Source: Candidatus Dormiibacterota bacterium (GTDB taxonomy: Bacteria > Acidobacteriota > Polarisedimenticolia > Gp22-AA2). Taken from it: a stretch of 64,000 nt of DNA. Positions within the stretch are counted from its first letter, which is position 1; every line of letters starts with the position of its first letter. The stretch is taken from the NCBI GenBank assembly GCA_035635555.1, contig DASQAT010000039.1, forward strand, positions 1-64,000. The letters run 5' to 3'. Position numbers and translations under genes: made by a program. Below, one piece after another: positions 1 through 9,923 of the stretch. A model generated the notes under the pieces. It had not been told where the DNA came from and made no database searches. It saw nothing but the letters and a program-made list of their open reading frames with translations.

Positions 1-1
1 G

Positions 2-136
2 AAGCGGCTGCTGTCACACCGCCTGTTCTTTCACCGACTGAAGCTCCCCGGCGTCTGGTCCTCCCTCTACCGCCGCCTCTGGACCACACCCCTCCTTCCT
101 TCCAATACCCGCCACAACCTCGCCCGGGCGTTCTAA
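2..136 (+). CDS. C-terminal fragment of an unidentified protein (gene cut by window start)
   Basis: An open frame runs from the first bases of the window to a TAA at 134-136 and encodes 44 residues ending in RHNLARAF. The fragment is rich in Arg, Leu, His and aromatic residues and reads like an ordinary protein tail, but it is too short to place in a family. The start lies outside the window. No other frame here looks better, and the next gene begins 206 bases later with its own ribosome binding site and promoter-like sequence. Confidence is limited because the evidence is only an open frame with plausible composition. Confidence 0.4.
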   Translation, partial: KRLLSHRLFFHRLKLPGVWSSLYRRLWTTPLLPSNTRHNLARAF

Positions 137-251
137 TCGACCTGCCAATCACTGAGCCTTGGAACCTGACCCCGGAGAGATTGCCCTGTCAATCGGGTCG
201 CGGACACTTCCAGACATCAAGAACCACACTCTCGGCACCACATTGCGCGGC

Positions 252-280
252 TTGATTCAACCCCCGCCGGAACCTAGGTT
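252..280 (+). promoter_or_regulatory. Putative sigma-70-type promoter of the TonB receptor operon
   Basis: TTGATT (252-257) and TAGGTT (275-280) are separated by 17 bases, the ideal spacing for a housekeeping promoter, and lie about 60 bases before the receptor ATG. The -35 matches 4 of 6 consensus bases and the -10 matches 3 of 6. It is the only such pair seen in the 206-base gap between the preceding gene end and the receptor. Inference from sequence only. Confidence 0.35.
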
Positions 281-342
281 TCAGCAGTTGGGGGGAGGTG
301 TGCCCGCGACGAATCGACGGGTCCTCCCGGGGAGGGCGTTGG

Positions 343-2343
343 ATGAGCCATTACAAATCTGTTCTCGCGGCGGTCCTCGGCCTCGCCCTGGGAGCGCCGC
401 CCTCGCTGGGGGCGGACCAGACGCAGGCGGCCTCGGTCCGCAAGACGGCCGGCGGGGAGGAGATGATCCTGTTCGAGGACCTGCCCTCGATCTTCGGCGC
501 CTCGAAGTACGAGCAGAAGCCGAGCGAGGCCCCCGCGTCGGTCAGCATCATCACGAGCGAGGAGATCCAGAAGTACGGCTATCGCACCCTCTCCGAGATC
601 CTGCGCAGCGTGCGGGGGTTCTTCGCGACCTACGATCGCAACTACAGCTACACCGGAGTGCGCGGCTTCGACCGGCCCGGGGACTACGACACTCGCGTCC
701 TGCTGCTTCTCGACGGGCACCGGATCAACGACAACATCTACGACCAGGCGTCGGTCGGGACCGAGACGATCATCGAGGTCGACGCGATTGAGCGCATCGA
801 GATCATCCGGGGACCGAGCTCCTCCCTTTACGGCACCAACGCCTTCCTGGCGGTCATCAACGTCATCTCCAAGTCCGGGCGCAGCCTGAAGGGGACGGAG
901 ATCGCGGCCACGGGCGGCAGCTTCTCGACCGGCGAGCTGCGCATGTCGTACGGCGGCCGCACCGACAGCGGGGTGGAGACCTTCATCAGCGGCAGCTATG
1001 CCGACAGCGGCGGTCAGAACCTGTTCTATCCCGAGTTCAACAGTCCGGCCACCAACAACGGATGGGCCAGGGGGGCCGACGGCGACAGGTATGCGCGGCT
1101 GTTCGGCAAGATGTCCGTCGGCAACGTCCGCGTGGAAGGGGGCTACTCGTCGCGGGACAAGAAGATTCCCACGGCCTCCTTCGGGACCGATTTCAACGAT
1201 TCCCGGGAGAAGACCCTCGATGAGCGCGGCTTTCTGGATCTGCGCTACGACCGCGAGATCGGTCTGAAGTCGCGCTTCGTGGGCACCGCCTCCTACGACG
1301 GCTACTGGTACAAGGGGAACTATCCCTATTCGGGGGCGGTGTCCAAGGACTACGGCTACGGCCAGTGGTGGACCGTGGAGGCGCAGACCATCACGACGCT
1401 GGCCGACAGGCACAAGGTGATCGGCGGCGTCGAAGCGCGCTACAACGCGCAGCAGGACCAGGGGTACTACGACACCAACCCCTCCTTCGTCTACCTCGAC
1501 GACCGGAGACAGACTTCCTTCTGGGGGGCCTACGTCCAGGACGAATACCGCGTGCGCGACAACCTCATCCTGAACTTCGGGGTGAGGCACGACAACTACG
1601 AGACCTTCGGCGGCACCACCAACCCCCGTCTCGCGGTGATCTGCTCCGTACGCGAGGCGACCACCATGAAGTTCCTGTACGGCCGGGCGTTCCGCGCGCC
1701 CAACGACTACGAGCTGTACTACGACGACGGCGGATTCTCGCAGAAGGCGAATCCGGGCCTGCGGCCGGAGACGATCAACACGTACGAGGCCGTCCTCGAG
1801 CACACCTTCCACAACCGCATGCGGGGCGCCGCCTCCGTGTACCGCTACGGGATCGACAATCTGATCACGGCGATGATCGACCCGTCGGACCTGCTCGAAG
1901 TGTTCAGGAACGTGGACCGGGTCAAGGCCGAGGGCGTGGAGCTCGAGGTCGAAGGGTCCTTCGCCCGCTTTCTCGAGGGGCGCCTCAGCTACGCGCTGCA
2001 GAAGAGCGAGGACCTGACGACGGGCTCGATCCTGACCAATTCGCCGCGGCATCTGGCGAAGGCGAACCTGAGCGTTCCGTTCAAGCACGACAGGCTTCTG
2101 GCGAGTCTGGAGGCGCAGTACACCTCGGCGCGCGAGACCCTCGCCGGCGATTCCGCCGGGGGATTCTCGGTGGTCAACCTGACGCTTCTCAGCCGTAACT
2201 GGAAGAGCGGGCCGGGCGTGTCGTTGAGCGTATTCAACCTGTTCGACAAGAGGTACGGCGATCCCGGCGGGACGGAGCACGTGCAGGACGTGATCCCGCA
2301 GGACGGCCGGAGCGTCCGCGTCCAGATCCGCTACGAGTTCTAG
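343..2343 (+). CDS. TonB-dependent outer-membrane receptor
   Basis: The protein (666 aa) is an outer-membrane gated barrel of the TonB-dependent receptor family, which imports scarce ligands such as metal chelates, cofactors or sugars using energy from TonB-ExbBD. A signal peptide occupies about residues 1-24. The plug domain spans roughly 62-175 and includes the typical PASVSIITSEEI start, VRGF, LLLLDGHRIND and the EIIRGPSSSLYG motif. The remainder is alternating-hydrophobicity barrel strand ending in aromatic Phe (VQIRYEF), as expected for Bam-dependent insertion. The start at ATG 343 is chosen over the upstream GTG at 298 because GGAGG lies 7 bases before it and the signal peptide begins there. 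It heads an operon with a substrate-binding protein 16 bases downstream and a phosphorelay, suggesting that the ligand it takes up is also sensed. The ligand cannot be read from sequence. Confidence 0.93.
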   Translation: MSHYKSVLAAVLGLALGAPPSLGADQTQAASVRKTAGGEEMILFEDLPSIFGASKYEQKPSEAPASVSIITSEEIQKYGYRTLSEILRSVRGFFATYDRNYSYTGVRGFDRPGDYDTRVLLLLDGHRINDNIYDQASVGTETIIEVDAIERIEIIRGPSSSLYGTNAFLAVINVISKSGRSLKGTEIAATGGSFSTGELRMSYGGRTDSGVETFISGSYADSGGQNLFYPEFNSPATNNGWARGADGDRYARLFGKMSVGNVRVEGGYSSRDKKIPTASFGTDFNDSREKTLDERGFLDLRYDREIGLKSRFVGTASYDGYWYKGNYPYSGAVSKDYGYGQWWTVEAQTITTLADRHKVIGGVEARYNAQQDQGYYDTNPSFVYLDDRRQTSFWGAYVQDEYRVRDNLILNFGVRHDNYETFGGTTNPRLAVICSVREATTMKFLYGRAFRAPNDYELYYDDGGFSQKANPGLRPETINTYEAVLEHTFHNRMRGAASVYRYGIDNLITAMIDPSDLLEVFRNVDRVKAEGVELEVEGSFARFLEGRLSYALQKSEDLTTGSILTNSPRHLAKANLSVPFKHDRLLASLEAQYTSARETLAGDSAGGFSVVNLTLLSRNWKSGPGVSLSVFNLFDKRYGDPGGTEHVQDVIPQDGRSVRVQIRYEF

Positions 2344-2359
2344 GAGCGTCGCCGCCTCG

Positions 2360-3310
2360 ATGAAGATCGCTCCTGTGCGTGCGTCCCTGCTGGCGCTGGG
2401 TGCTTTCGGCCTGGCCGTCTCCGCCCCGGCCGGCGCCGCGGCGGTGAAGGAGGACGCGCGTGTCGCGGTCCTCGTCAGCCAGGACGCCCCCCCCTACCAG
2501 GAGGCGCTCGACGGCTTCCGGGACTACCTGGAGCAGCAGGGTGTGCGCCTCGCGATCGACGTTCAGTCGCTGCACGGCGACTCCGCGGCCGCAGCCGCGG
2601 CGCTGCAGCGGTCGCGTCAGGACCGCGCGAGCCTCGTCCTGACCCTCGGATCGCTCGGGACGCAGGCCGCCGTAAGGGACGTGCGCGACCTGCCGATCGT
2701 CGCGGGGCTGGTGCTGAACGCGGACGACGTCGCGAAGACGCCGAACGCCACCGCCGTGGTGCTGGAGTTCCCGGTCGAGACCCAGCTGCGCTACCTGCAG
2801 CGACTCCTCCCCGGCCAGCGCAACGTCGGAGTCCTGTTCAATCCCTCCGAGAACCAGGCGCGCATCGACGCGGCGACGCGCGTGGCGGCGGCCCTGGGGC
2901 TCACGCTGTTCGCGCGCAAGGTCGAGTCCCCCAAGGAGCTGCCGGACGCCCTCGACAGCCTGAACAAGCGGGCCGACGTCCTGTGGGGCGTCGCGGACCA
3001 GATCGTCCTGAACCCTCAGACCGTCAAGCCGATCCTGCTGTTCTCCCTGCGCAACCGGATCCCGTTCGTCGGGCTGTCGGCGACCTGGGTCAAGGCCGGA
3101 GCGCTGTACGCGCTCGACCGCGACTACAAGGACATCGGGCGTCAGTGCGGCGAGCTGGCGCTGAAGATCCTGCAGGGGACGGCGCCTTCGGCGCTGCCGC
3201 CCGTGCCGCCGCGCAAGGTCGTGTACTCGGTGAATCTCAAGACGGCGCGCCTCCTGAAGCTCGACCTCGGCGGACAGGTGCTGCAGGCCGCGCAGACAGT
3301 GATCGAGTGA
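2360..3310 (+). CDS. Periplasmic ABC-type substrate-binding protein (PF04392-like)
   Basis: A 316-aa exported protein with a signal peptide (about residues 1-28, cut near APAGAAA). The mature part resembles the PF04392 family of ABC substrate-binding proteins with a periplasmic-binding-protein type I fold: [16 protein letters not shown] at the start, a [13 protein letters not shown] strand-turn and a FNPSENQAR segment in the second lobe. It lies 16 bases after the TonB receptor and 4 bases before a hybrid histidine kinase. No ABC permease or ATPase gene is adjacent, so it may serve as a ligand-presenting co-sensor for the kinase rather than as a transport component. This last point is inference; proteins of this family are often found beside two-component genes. 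Confidence 0.85.
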   Translation: MKIAPVRASLLALGAFGLAVSAPAGAAAVKEDARVAVLVSQDAPPYQEALDGFRDYLEQQGVRLAIDVQSLHGDSAAAAAALQRSRQDRASLVLTLGSLGTQAAVRDVRDLPIVAGLVLNADDVAKTPNATAVVLEFPVETQLRYLQRLLPGQRNVGVLFNPSENQARIDAATRVAAALGLTLFARKVESPKELPDALDSLNKRADVLWGVADQIVLNPQTVKPILLFSLRNRIPFVGLSATWVKAGALYALDRDYKDIGRQCGELALKILQGTAPSALPPVPPRKVVYSVNLKTARLLKLDLGGQVLQAAQTVIE

Positions 3311-3314
3311 GCCG

Positions 3315-6254
3315 ATGAGACCGCGACTGCCGCAGAAATTCGGGCTGGCCACGAAGTTCAACGCGTTGATCGTCGCCTCCATCCTGGCGACGACGCTGGG
3401 CATGGGCGCCCTGATCGTGCGCGAGGAGATCGCGGCCAACGTCCAGCAGCTCCAGTCCGACGGCGCCGCCCTGGCCGCGATGGTGTCGCAGAACAGCGAG
3501 TACGCCCTGTACACCCAGAACCGCGAGGCCCTGCAGCAGGTCGCCGCCGGGGTGAACGCCTACCCCGCGGTCGCCTACGTCCGCTTCGCCGACCGGGACG
3601 GACACGGCCTCCTGGAGCGCGCCTTCCGCTCCATCGGTCTGCCGGGATTCCAGCGTCATGCGCGCAGGGTGGAGGGGACCGAGGCGGCGGTCGGCGAGTT
3701 CCGGGACCGCATGGACGGGAGCGCCTATCTCGACGTCCTGGTGCCCGTGCACGGCGCCGCCGATGCGGGCGAGGCGTCCCTCTTCCCCGATGCCCCGCCC
3801 CGGCCCGCGGCGGGAGAGGTGATCGGCTACGTCCAGCTCGGTCTCAGCCAGGAGCCGATGCGCCAGAGGCTGCGAGCGCTCCTGATGCACGCTGCGGCGT
3901 CGGCGGCGATCTGCGTCCTGTTCGGGGTCACCGCGACGATCCTCCTGACGCGCAAGATCACCGCACCGATCAACCAGTTGGTCGAGGCGACCCGCGCCGT
4001 GGCGGAGGGGCGTCTGGACCACACCATCCGTGTCGACACCCGGGACGAGCTGCGGGAGCTGGGGACGGCGTTCTCGGCCATGCTCGGCAGGCTGCGCCAG
4101 TACCGCGAGCAGGTGGAGAGCTCGCAGCACGATCTCGAGCGCAAGGTGGAGCAGCGCACCCACGAGCTCGAGCAGGCTACGAGGAAGGCCTACGACCTGG
4201 CCCACCAGGCCGAGGCGGCGAGCCGCGCCAAGTCGCAGTTCCTGGCGAACATGAGCCACGAGATCCGCACTCCGATGAACGGCGTCATCGGCATGACCGA
4301 TCTCCTGCTCGACACCGATCTGACCGCCAAGCAGAAGAGGTTCGCCGAGACGGTGCGCAGCTCGGCCGAGTCCCTCCTCGGCGTGATCAACGACATTCTG
4401 GACTTCTCGAAGATCGAGGCCGGCCGTCTCGAGCTCGAGGCGGTGGACTTCGATCTCCGCCAGACCATCGAGGACGTCTGCGATCTCCTGGCCGAGCGGG
4501 CCCAGCGCAAGGGTCTGGAGCTGGCCTGCGTCATTCACGACGGCGTCGCCACTCAGGTCCACGGCGATCCAGGGCGGCTGCGCCAGGTCCTGATCAACCT
4601 GGTCGGGAACGCGGTCAAGTTCACCGAGAAAGGTGAGGTCGTGGTGCGCGTCACGTCGGAGGAGCAGGGACGCGATTCGTCGCTTCTGCGCTTCGAGGTG
4701 AGCGACACGGGAATCGGCGTGGCCGCGGATGCGAAGGACAGGATCTTCGGCGCCTTCACCCAGGCGGACGGGTCGACCACGAGACGCTTCGGGGGGACCG
4801 GGCTGGGCCTGGCGATCGCCAAGCAGCTCGCGGGGATGATGTCCGGCAGCATCGGTGTCGTGAGCGATCCCGGGAAGGGATCGACCTTCTGGTTCACCGC
4901 CCGGCTCGGCCGGCAGCGCCTGGCCACGCGGCGCGTGGCACCGCGGCGCAACCTGCAGGGGCTGCGCGTCCTGATCGTGGACGACAACGCCACGAACCGG
5001 GAGCTGCTGCAGCACCAGGTCGCCTCCTGGGGGATGAAGGAGGGGAGCGCGGACAGCGGGCCCAAGGCGCTCGACATGCTGCGCGAGGCGGCGGGAGCAG
5101 GCCACCCCTACGACGTCGGCCTGCTCGACATGATGATGCCCGGGATGAACGGGATCGAGCTGGCCCGCCGGATCAAGTCGGAGGGGTCGATCTCGGGAGT
5201 GCGGCTGGTCCTTTTGACCTCGGTCGGATTGCGCGGCGACGCCGCGGAGGCGCGGCGCGCGAAGATCGAGGGCTACTTGAGCAAGCCGGTGCGCCAGTCG
5301 GATCTCTACAACTGCCTCGCGGCGGTGCTGGGCCGGCCCGCGGAGGACTACATGCTGGTGACGCGCCACAGCCTCTCTGAGAAGGCGCCGCCGCTGCAGG
5401 GACGCATCCTGCTCGCCGAGGACAACCCGGTGAACCAGGAAGTGATCCTGGCCATGGTCGAATCTCTGGGCTGCAGCGTCGAGATCGCCGGGGACGGCGA
5501 GGAAGCGATCGAGAAGATGGCGAAGGGCGGTTACTCCCTCGTGCTGATGGACTGCCAGATGCCCCGCAAGGACGGATATGAAGCGACCACGGAGATCCGC
5601 CGACTGGAGGACGCGGCCGGGGAGAAACGGCACATCCCGATCGTCGCCCTGACCGCCAACGCGATGGAGGGGGACCGCGAGCGCTGCCTCACTTCCGGTA
5701 TGGACGACTATCTGAGCAAGCCGCTGGGAAGGGAGGCCCTGCGCACCGTGCTCGAGCGCTGGATCGGCGAGGACCCGCAGGCAGGAGCCCAGGTCGCGGC
5801 CGAGCCCGCGCCCGCCGGGCCGCAGGCCGAGGCGGTCGCCGCACCGAAGGCTGCAGCCAGTGCGGCCGCGGTCCCGGACGTCCCTCCGGACGGCGGCGCC
5901 CCCATCGACATGAAGACGCTCGAGAGCATGCGGCCGCTACAGCGGGCGGGCCAGCCGGATGTCATCCCCCGCGTGATCGGTCTGTATCTCTCCAACGCGC
6001 CGTCCATGATGGAGGAGCTGCAGATCGCCGTGGAGCGGGGCGATACGGCGACCGTGTACCGCCTGGCCCACAGTCTCAAGTCGAGCAGCGCCATGGTCGG
6101 CGCCCTCCGGCTGTCGGCCCTGTGCAAGACGCTCGAGGCCAGGGCCCGCGAGACCAAGGACGGAGCGGTCCCGGACAGTCTTCCCGAGATTGAAGCGGAG
6201 TACGCGAGGGTGGTCGAGGCCCTCCGGAAGCTGGGAGCGGGGGGGGGATCGTGA
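3315..6254 (+). CDS. Hybrid sensor histidine kinase with two receiver domains and Hpt
   Basis: A 979-aa inner-membrane phosphorelay protein. Membrane segment 1 is at about 14-36, a periplasmic sensor at 37-190 (CHASE8-like by layout, not certain), membrane segment 2 near 192-212, HAMP at 212-265, and a coiled coil to 300. The HisKA domain has [12 protein letters not shown] with phospho-acceptor His315. The ATPase domain (about 415-530) shows [17 protein letters not shown] and GGTGLGLAI. Receiver 1 carries Asp605 in LLDMMMPG and receiver 2 carries Asp746 in LMDCQMP, followed by an Ala/Pro linker and a C-terminal Hpt with LAHSLKSSS (His919). The complete His-Asp-His-Asp chain implies transfer to a separate receiver, most simply the REC of the downstream gene, whose GTG start overlaps this stop by 4 bases. 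The immediate upstream substrate-binding protein is a plausible ligand partner. Confidence 0.93.
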   Translation: MRPRLPQKFGLATKFNALIVASILATTLGMGALIVREEIAANVQQLQSDGAALAAMVSQNSEYALYTQNREALQQVAAGVNAYPAVAYVRFADRDGHGLLERAFRSIGLPGFQRHARRVEGTEAAVGEFRDRMDGSAYLDVLVPVHGAADAGEASLFPDAPPRPAAGEVIGYVQLGLSQEPMRQRLRALLMHAAASAAICVLFGVTATILLTRKITAPINQLVEATRAVAEGRLDHTIRVDTRDELRELGTAFSAMLGRLRQYREQVESSQHDLERKVEQRTHELEQATRKAYDLAHQAEAASRAKSQFLANMSHEIRTPMNGVIGMTDLLLDTDLTAKQKRFAETVRSSAESLLGVINDILDFSKIEAGRLELEAVDFDLRQTIEDVCDLLAERAQRKGLELACVIHDGVATQVHGDPGRLRQVLINLVGNAVKFTEKGEVVVRVTSEEQGRDSSLLRFEVSDTGIGVAADAKDRIFGAFTQADGSTTRRFGGTGLGLAIAKQLAGMMSGSIGVVSDPGKGSTFWFTARLGRQRLATRRVAPRRNLQGLRVLIVDDNATNRELLQHQVASWGMKEGSADSGPKALDMLREAAGAGHPYDVGLLDMMMPGMNGIELARRIKSEGSISGVRLVLLTSVGLRGDAAEARRAKIEGYLSKPVRQSDLYNCLAAVLGRPAEDYMLVTRHSLSEKAPPLQGRILLAEDNPVNQEVILAMVESLGCSVEIAGDGEEAIEKMAKGGYSLVLMDCQMPRKDGYEATTEIRRLEDAAGEKRHIPIVALTANAMEGDRERCLTSGMDDYLSKPLGREALRTVLERWIGEDPQAGAQVAAEPAPAGPQAEAVAAPKAAASAAAVPDVPPDGGAPIDMKTLESMRPLQRAGQPDVIPRVIGLYLSNAPSMMEELQIAVERGDTATVYRLAHSLKSSSAMVGALRLSALCKTLEARARETKDGAVPDSLPEIEAEYARVVEALRKLGAGGGS

Positions 6255-8425
6255 GCGCCGGAGCCCAGGCCGAGACGAAGACCCTGATCCTCGTGGTCGA
6301 CGACGACACGGCGATCCGCGAGCTGGTGAAGGAGGCGCTCGAGCTCTTCCAGTTCAATGTCGTCGAGGCGCGCAACGGCGCGGAAGGGGTCAAGGCGTTC
6401 ACGCGGCACAAGCCCGAGCTCGTCGTCATGGACGTGCGCATGCCGGAGATGGACGGCTTCCAGGCGTGCGCCGCGATGCGCCAGGTCCCGGGCGGGGCCG
6501 GGACCCCGATCCTGATCCTGACCGGCCTCGACGACACCGACTCGATCAAGACTGCCTACGAGGCCGGGGCCACCGATTTCGCGTCCAAGCCGATCAACCT
6601 GTTCGTCCTGGGGCACCGCCTGCGCTATATGCTGCGCGCCAAGCGCACCGTCGACGACCTGCGCGACAGCGAGGCCCGCCTGGCGAGCGCGCAACGCATC
6701 GCGCATCTCGGCAACTGGGAGCGCGAGCTGAAGTCGGGGCGGATGCGCTGGTCGGAGGAGACCTACCGGATCTTCGGCGTCGACCCGAAGACCTTCACGC
6801 CCGACCTGGCGTCGTACCTCGAGCGCGTGCATCCTCAGGACAGGGAGCTGGTCGCGCGCGCCACAGGCGAGGCGGTACGGAAGGAGGGTCCGTACAGCTT
6901 CGACGCGCGGCTCCTGATGCCGGACGGCTCCGTCCGCTTCGTGCACGAGCAGGCGGAGGTGGTCTTCGACGACGACGGCACGCCGCTGCGGCTCGCCGGC
7001 ACGACGCAGGACATCACCGAGCGCAAGCAGATCGAGGAGCAGATCAGCTTCCTGGCGTACTACGACGGGCTGACCCGGCTGCCGAACCGGGTCCTGTTCA
7101 TGGAGCGGCTCAACCAGGCGCTGTCGAACGCGCAGCGGCAGGGGCACACGCTCGCCATGCTGTTCCTGGACCTGGACCGGTTCAAGAGGATCAACGACAC
7201 CCTGGGGCATACCGTGGGCGACCGACTGCTGCAGGCGGTCTCGGAGCGCCTGAAGAAGTGCCTGCGCTCGACCGACACGATCGCCCGCGGCGACCCGCTC
7301 GCCTCGAGCGACACGGTGGCCCGCCTCGGGGGGGACGAGTTCATCGTGACCGTCACCGACATCGCACGCGGGGAGGATGCCGCCAAGATCGCCCGCCGTG
7401 TCATGGAGGCGCTGAACGAGCCGTTCAAGCTGGAGGAGCACGAGGTCTTCGTGACCGGCAGCATCGGCATCAGCCTGTTCCCGCACGACGGCAAGGACGC
7501 GGACACGCTTTTGAAGAACGCCGACTCGGCGATGTACCACGCCAAGGACGCGGGGCGCGGGACCTACCAGTTCTACAACGCCTCGATGAACGCCGCCGCC
7601 CTGCAGCGCCTCGCGATGGAGAACAGCCTGCGCAAGGCGCTCGAGCGCCAGGAGTTCCTGCTGCACTTCCAGCCGCAGATCGACGTGGCGACCGGCCGGA
7701 TCATCGGGGCCGAGGCGCTGGTCCGCTGGCGTCATCCCGAGCTCGGGATGGTCCCACCGGGCGACTTCATCCCGCTGGCCGAGGAGACCGGTCTGATCAT
7801 GCCGATCGGCGAGTGGGTGCTGCGCGCCGCATGCGCGCAGGGGAAGGCGTGGCGCGACGAGGGTCTCGGCGAGATGATCATCGCGGTGAACCTGTCGGGG
7901 CGGCAGTTCCGCCAGCAGCCCCTCGTGCACACCGTCGACGAGATCGTGAAATCCACGGGGTTCGATCCGCGCTGCCTGGAGCTGGAGATCACCGAGAGCA
8001 TCCTGGTCCAGAGCGTCGAGGAGACGATCACCGCGCTGAAGCGGCTCAAGGACATGGGCCTGCGCGTCTCGGTGGACGATTTCGGCACCGGGTACTCGTC
8101 GCTGACCTACCTGAGACGATTCCCGATCGACACGCTGAAGATCGACCAGTCGTTCACGCGGGACATCGCGACCGATCCGGGCGACGCGGCGATCACCGCG
8201 GCCATCATCGCCATGGCGGAAGGGCTGAAGATGGCCGTCATCGCCGAGGGCGTCGAGACCCCGGAGCAGCGCGACTGCCTGCGCGAGAGGGGCTGCCGGC
8301 TCATGCAGGGCTACCTGTTCAGCCGGCCGCTGCCGGCGGACCAGTTCCGGCTCCTGCTACAGAAACAGGCCGCCGGTGAACTGCCCGGAGGCGAGATGAC
8401 GTCCCCTCGCCGAGCCGCCAGGTGA
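6251..8425 (+). CDS. Response regulator with PAS, GGDEF and EAL domains (c-di-GMP turnover)
   Basis: A 724-aa cytoplasmic protein starting at GTG 6251, overlapping the kinase stop (GTGA), so translation is coupled. Domains in order: receiver (1-130; [13 protein letters not shown] with Asp61), PAS (about 150-265; [11 protein letters not shown] end), GGDEF (about 270-450) and EAL (about 455-705). The GGDEF signature is intact at residues 360-364 (ARLGGDEF) and the EAL triad is intact at 488-490 (GAEALVRW), with ELEITES and the [10 protein letters not shown] loop also present, so both c-di-GMP synthesis and hydrolysis look possible. A segment before GGDEF repeats the sense of DTIAR/DTVAR about 12 residues apart; similar insertions occur in other GGDEF proteins. 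Likely output of the upstream phosphorelay. Confidence 0.93.
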   Translation: MSAGAQAETKTLILVVDDDTAIRELVKEALELFQFNVVEARNGAEGVKAFTRHKPELVVMDVRMPEMDGFQACAAMRQVPGGAGTPILILTGLDDTDSIKTAYEAGATDFASKPINLFVLGHRLRYMLRAKRTVDDLRDSEARLASAQRIAHLGNWERELKSGRMRWSEETYRIFGVDPKTFTPDLASYLERVHPQDRELVARATGEAVRKEGPYSFDARLLMPDGSVRFVHEQAEVVFDDDGTPLRLAGTTQDITERKQIEEQISFLAYYDGLTRLPNRVLFMERLNQALSNAQRQGHTLAMLFLDLDRFKRINDTLGHTVGDRLLQAVSERLKKCLRSTDTIARGDPLASSDTVARLGGDEFIVTVTDIARGEDAAKIARRVMEALNEPFKLEEHEVFVTGSIGISLFPHDGKDADTLLKNADSAMYHAKDAGRGTYQFYNASMNAAALQRLAMENSLRKALERQEFLLHFQPQIDVATGRIIGAEALVRWRHPELGMVPPGDFIPLAEETGLIMPIGEWVLRAACAQGKAWRDEGLGEMIIAVNLSGRQFRQQPLVHTVDEIVKSTGFDPRCLELEITESILVQSVEETITALKRLKDMGLRVSVDDFGTGYSSLTYLRRFPIDTLKIDQSFTRDIATDPGDAAITAAIIAMAEGLKMAVIAEGVETPEQRDCLRERGCRLMQGYLFSRPLPADQFRLLLQKQAAGELPGGEMTSPRRAAR

Positions 8426-8426
8426 C

Positions 8427-9812
8427 TCAGGCGAGAAGGACAGCCACTTCGCGGAAGGCCCGCAGGGTCGCCTCGACGTCCTCGTCGGTGTGCTGCACCG
8501 AGACCGTCCAGATGTCCTCCGGGCCGTGGGCCTGCGGGAGGATTCCGCGATTCGCCATGCCGAGCCAGAAGATCGGCCACTTGTCCATCCGAGTCGTCTT
8601 GAAGTCGGCGACGCTTTTCACCGGGGCGCGTCTGAAGAACAGCGAGCCGGACGCCCCCGCCGTGACGACGTGCGCCTCGAGACCGGTGCGCGCGATGATC
8701 TCGCGGTAGCCGTCGGCCAGCGCCTGGTTGACCGCGAACAGCCGGTCGTATGCCTTCGGCGTCAGCACCTCGGTCAGCGTCGCGTAGGCGGCCGCGAGTC
8801 CGACCATGTTGGCCGCGTAGGTCCCGACGTGCTTGACGTTGCGCGTCTCGATCCCCTCCATGAGGTCGCGCCGGCCGCCGAACAGGCCGATCGGGAAGCC
8901 GCCGCCGATCGATTTGGCCATGGCCACGAGGTCGGGCGGCACGCCGAAATACTCGCCGGCGCCCCGCAGCCCCAGCTTGCACCCCATCTTCACCTCGTCG
9001 TAGATGAGGACCGCCCCCTCGGCGTCGCACAGATCGCGCAGCCCCTGCAGGAACCCCTCCCGCGGCAAAAGGATCCCCAGGTTGAACGAGATCGGCTCGA
9101 GGATGACCGCCGCGATCTCCCGCGGATGCTCGCGGAAGGCGGCGCGCACGCTCTCCAGATCGTTGTAATCGGCCAGGAACGTCTTCGAGACCATGGCGTG
9201 CGGGATGCCGGCGCTGTACATCTCCTGGCCCATCCACTCGGGGGCGCCCGGGGGGAGGTCCGTCTCGGCCTTGCCCAGCCAGAACTCCGGCGCCCCGCCG
9301 TGATAGCAGGCGTCGAACTTCAGGATCCCGTCGCGGCCCGTGGCGCCGCGGGCCACGCGCAGGGCGAACTGCGTGGCCTCGCTCCCGGTGTTGACGAAGC
9401 GCACCAGGTCCAGCCGGAAGCGATCGCAGACGATCGCCGCCAGGTCCGCGGTGCGCGGGTTCGGGTAGCAGGTCATCGTGCCGTTCTCGGCCTGCCGCCG
9501 CACCGCGTCGAGGACGGCGGGGTGCGCGTGACCCGCGAGCAGCGTCGACTGCGCCATTCCCAGATCGACGTACTCGTTGCCGTCGACGTCCTGCACGCGC
9601 GACCCGCGCGCCGAGCGCAGGAAGATCGGGTGCGGCTCCATCAGGCGGAAATTGCTGCACACGCCCGCCGGCAGGAAGCGGCGGGCGCGCTCCCACTCGT
9701 CGAGCGAGCCCGGGGTGCGGCCGCGGAAGCGGCGGACCTCCGCGGCGAGGGGGTCGGAGGCCGGGCGGGGGACTGACGGCGACGCAGGTTCCTGGATTCT
9801 CTCGATGCTCAT
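8427..9812 (-). CDS. Class III PLP aminotransferase, glutamate-1-semialdehyde aminomutase-like
   Basis: A 461-aa fold-type I PLP enzyme of class III. Recognisable features are LPAGVCSNFRL, DVDGNEYVDLGMAQS, FVNTGSEATQFALR (phosphate/cofactor contacts), LIYDEVKMG with Asp272, and the Schiff-base lysine Lys300 in VAMAKSIGGGFPIG. The overall pattern follows glutamate-1-semialdehyde 2,1-aminomutase, but residues around the entry (DEVKMGCKLG rather than DEVMTGFR) and the lack of other heme-pathway genes nearby make a different amino-acid or amine substrate likely. The start is the ATG whose complement lies at 9810-9812; the open frame extends far upstream but without coding character. Its stop is one base from the stop of the converging GGDEF-EAL gene. 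Confidence 0.88.
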   Translation of the reverse strand: MSIERIQEPASPSVPRPASDPLAAEVRRFRGRTPGSLDEWERARRFLPAGVCSNFRLMEPHPIFLRSARGSRVQDVDGNEYVDLGMAQSTLLAGHAHPAVLDAVRRQAENGTMTCYPNPRTADLAAIVCDRFRLDLVRFVNTGSEATQFALRVARGATGRDGILKFDACYHGGAPEFWLGKAETDLPPGAPEWMGQEMYSAGIPHAMVSKTFLADYNDLESVRAAFREHPREIAAVILEPISFNLGILLPREGFLQGLRDLCDAEGAVLIYDEVKMGCKLGLRGAGEYFGVPPDLVAMAKSIGGGFPIGLFGGRRDLMEGIETRNVKHVGTYAANMVGLAAAYATLTEVLTPKAYDRLFAVNQALADGYREIIARTGLEAHVVTAGASGSLFFRRAPVKSVADFKTTRMDKWPIFWLGMANRGILPQAHGPEDIWTVSVQHTDEDVEATLRAFREVAVLLA

Positions 9813-9923
9813 GGCGGATGCTAGCAAAGCCGCGGCGAACGGGTCAACGCGGCGATCCGCATCCTGAAACGCTGCGAACGGGCCCGAGGTATGCGACAAT
9901 CTCCGGCTTCCGGAGGGGACCGC

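Noticed and set aside
274-2280. Long minus-strand open frame opposite the TonB receptor
   Set aside because: Arg/Val/Gly-rich shadow caused by high GC; the plus strand has a receptor with all motifs and a ribosome binding site.
7250-7345. Apparent duplication before the GGDEF motif as a sign of inactivation
   Set aside because: The signature and flanking residues are intact, and insertions at this place occur in other GGDEF proteins.
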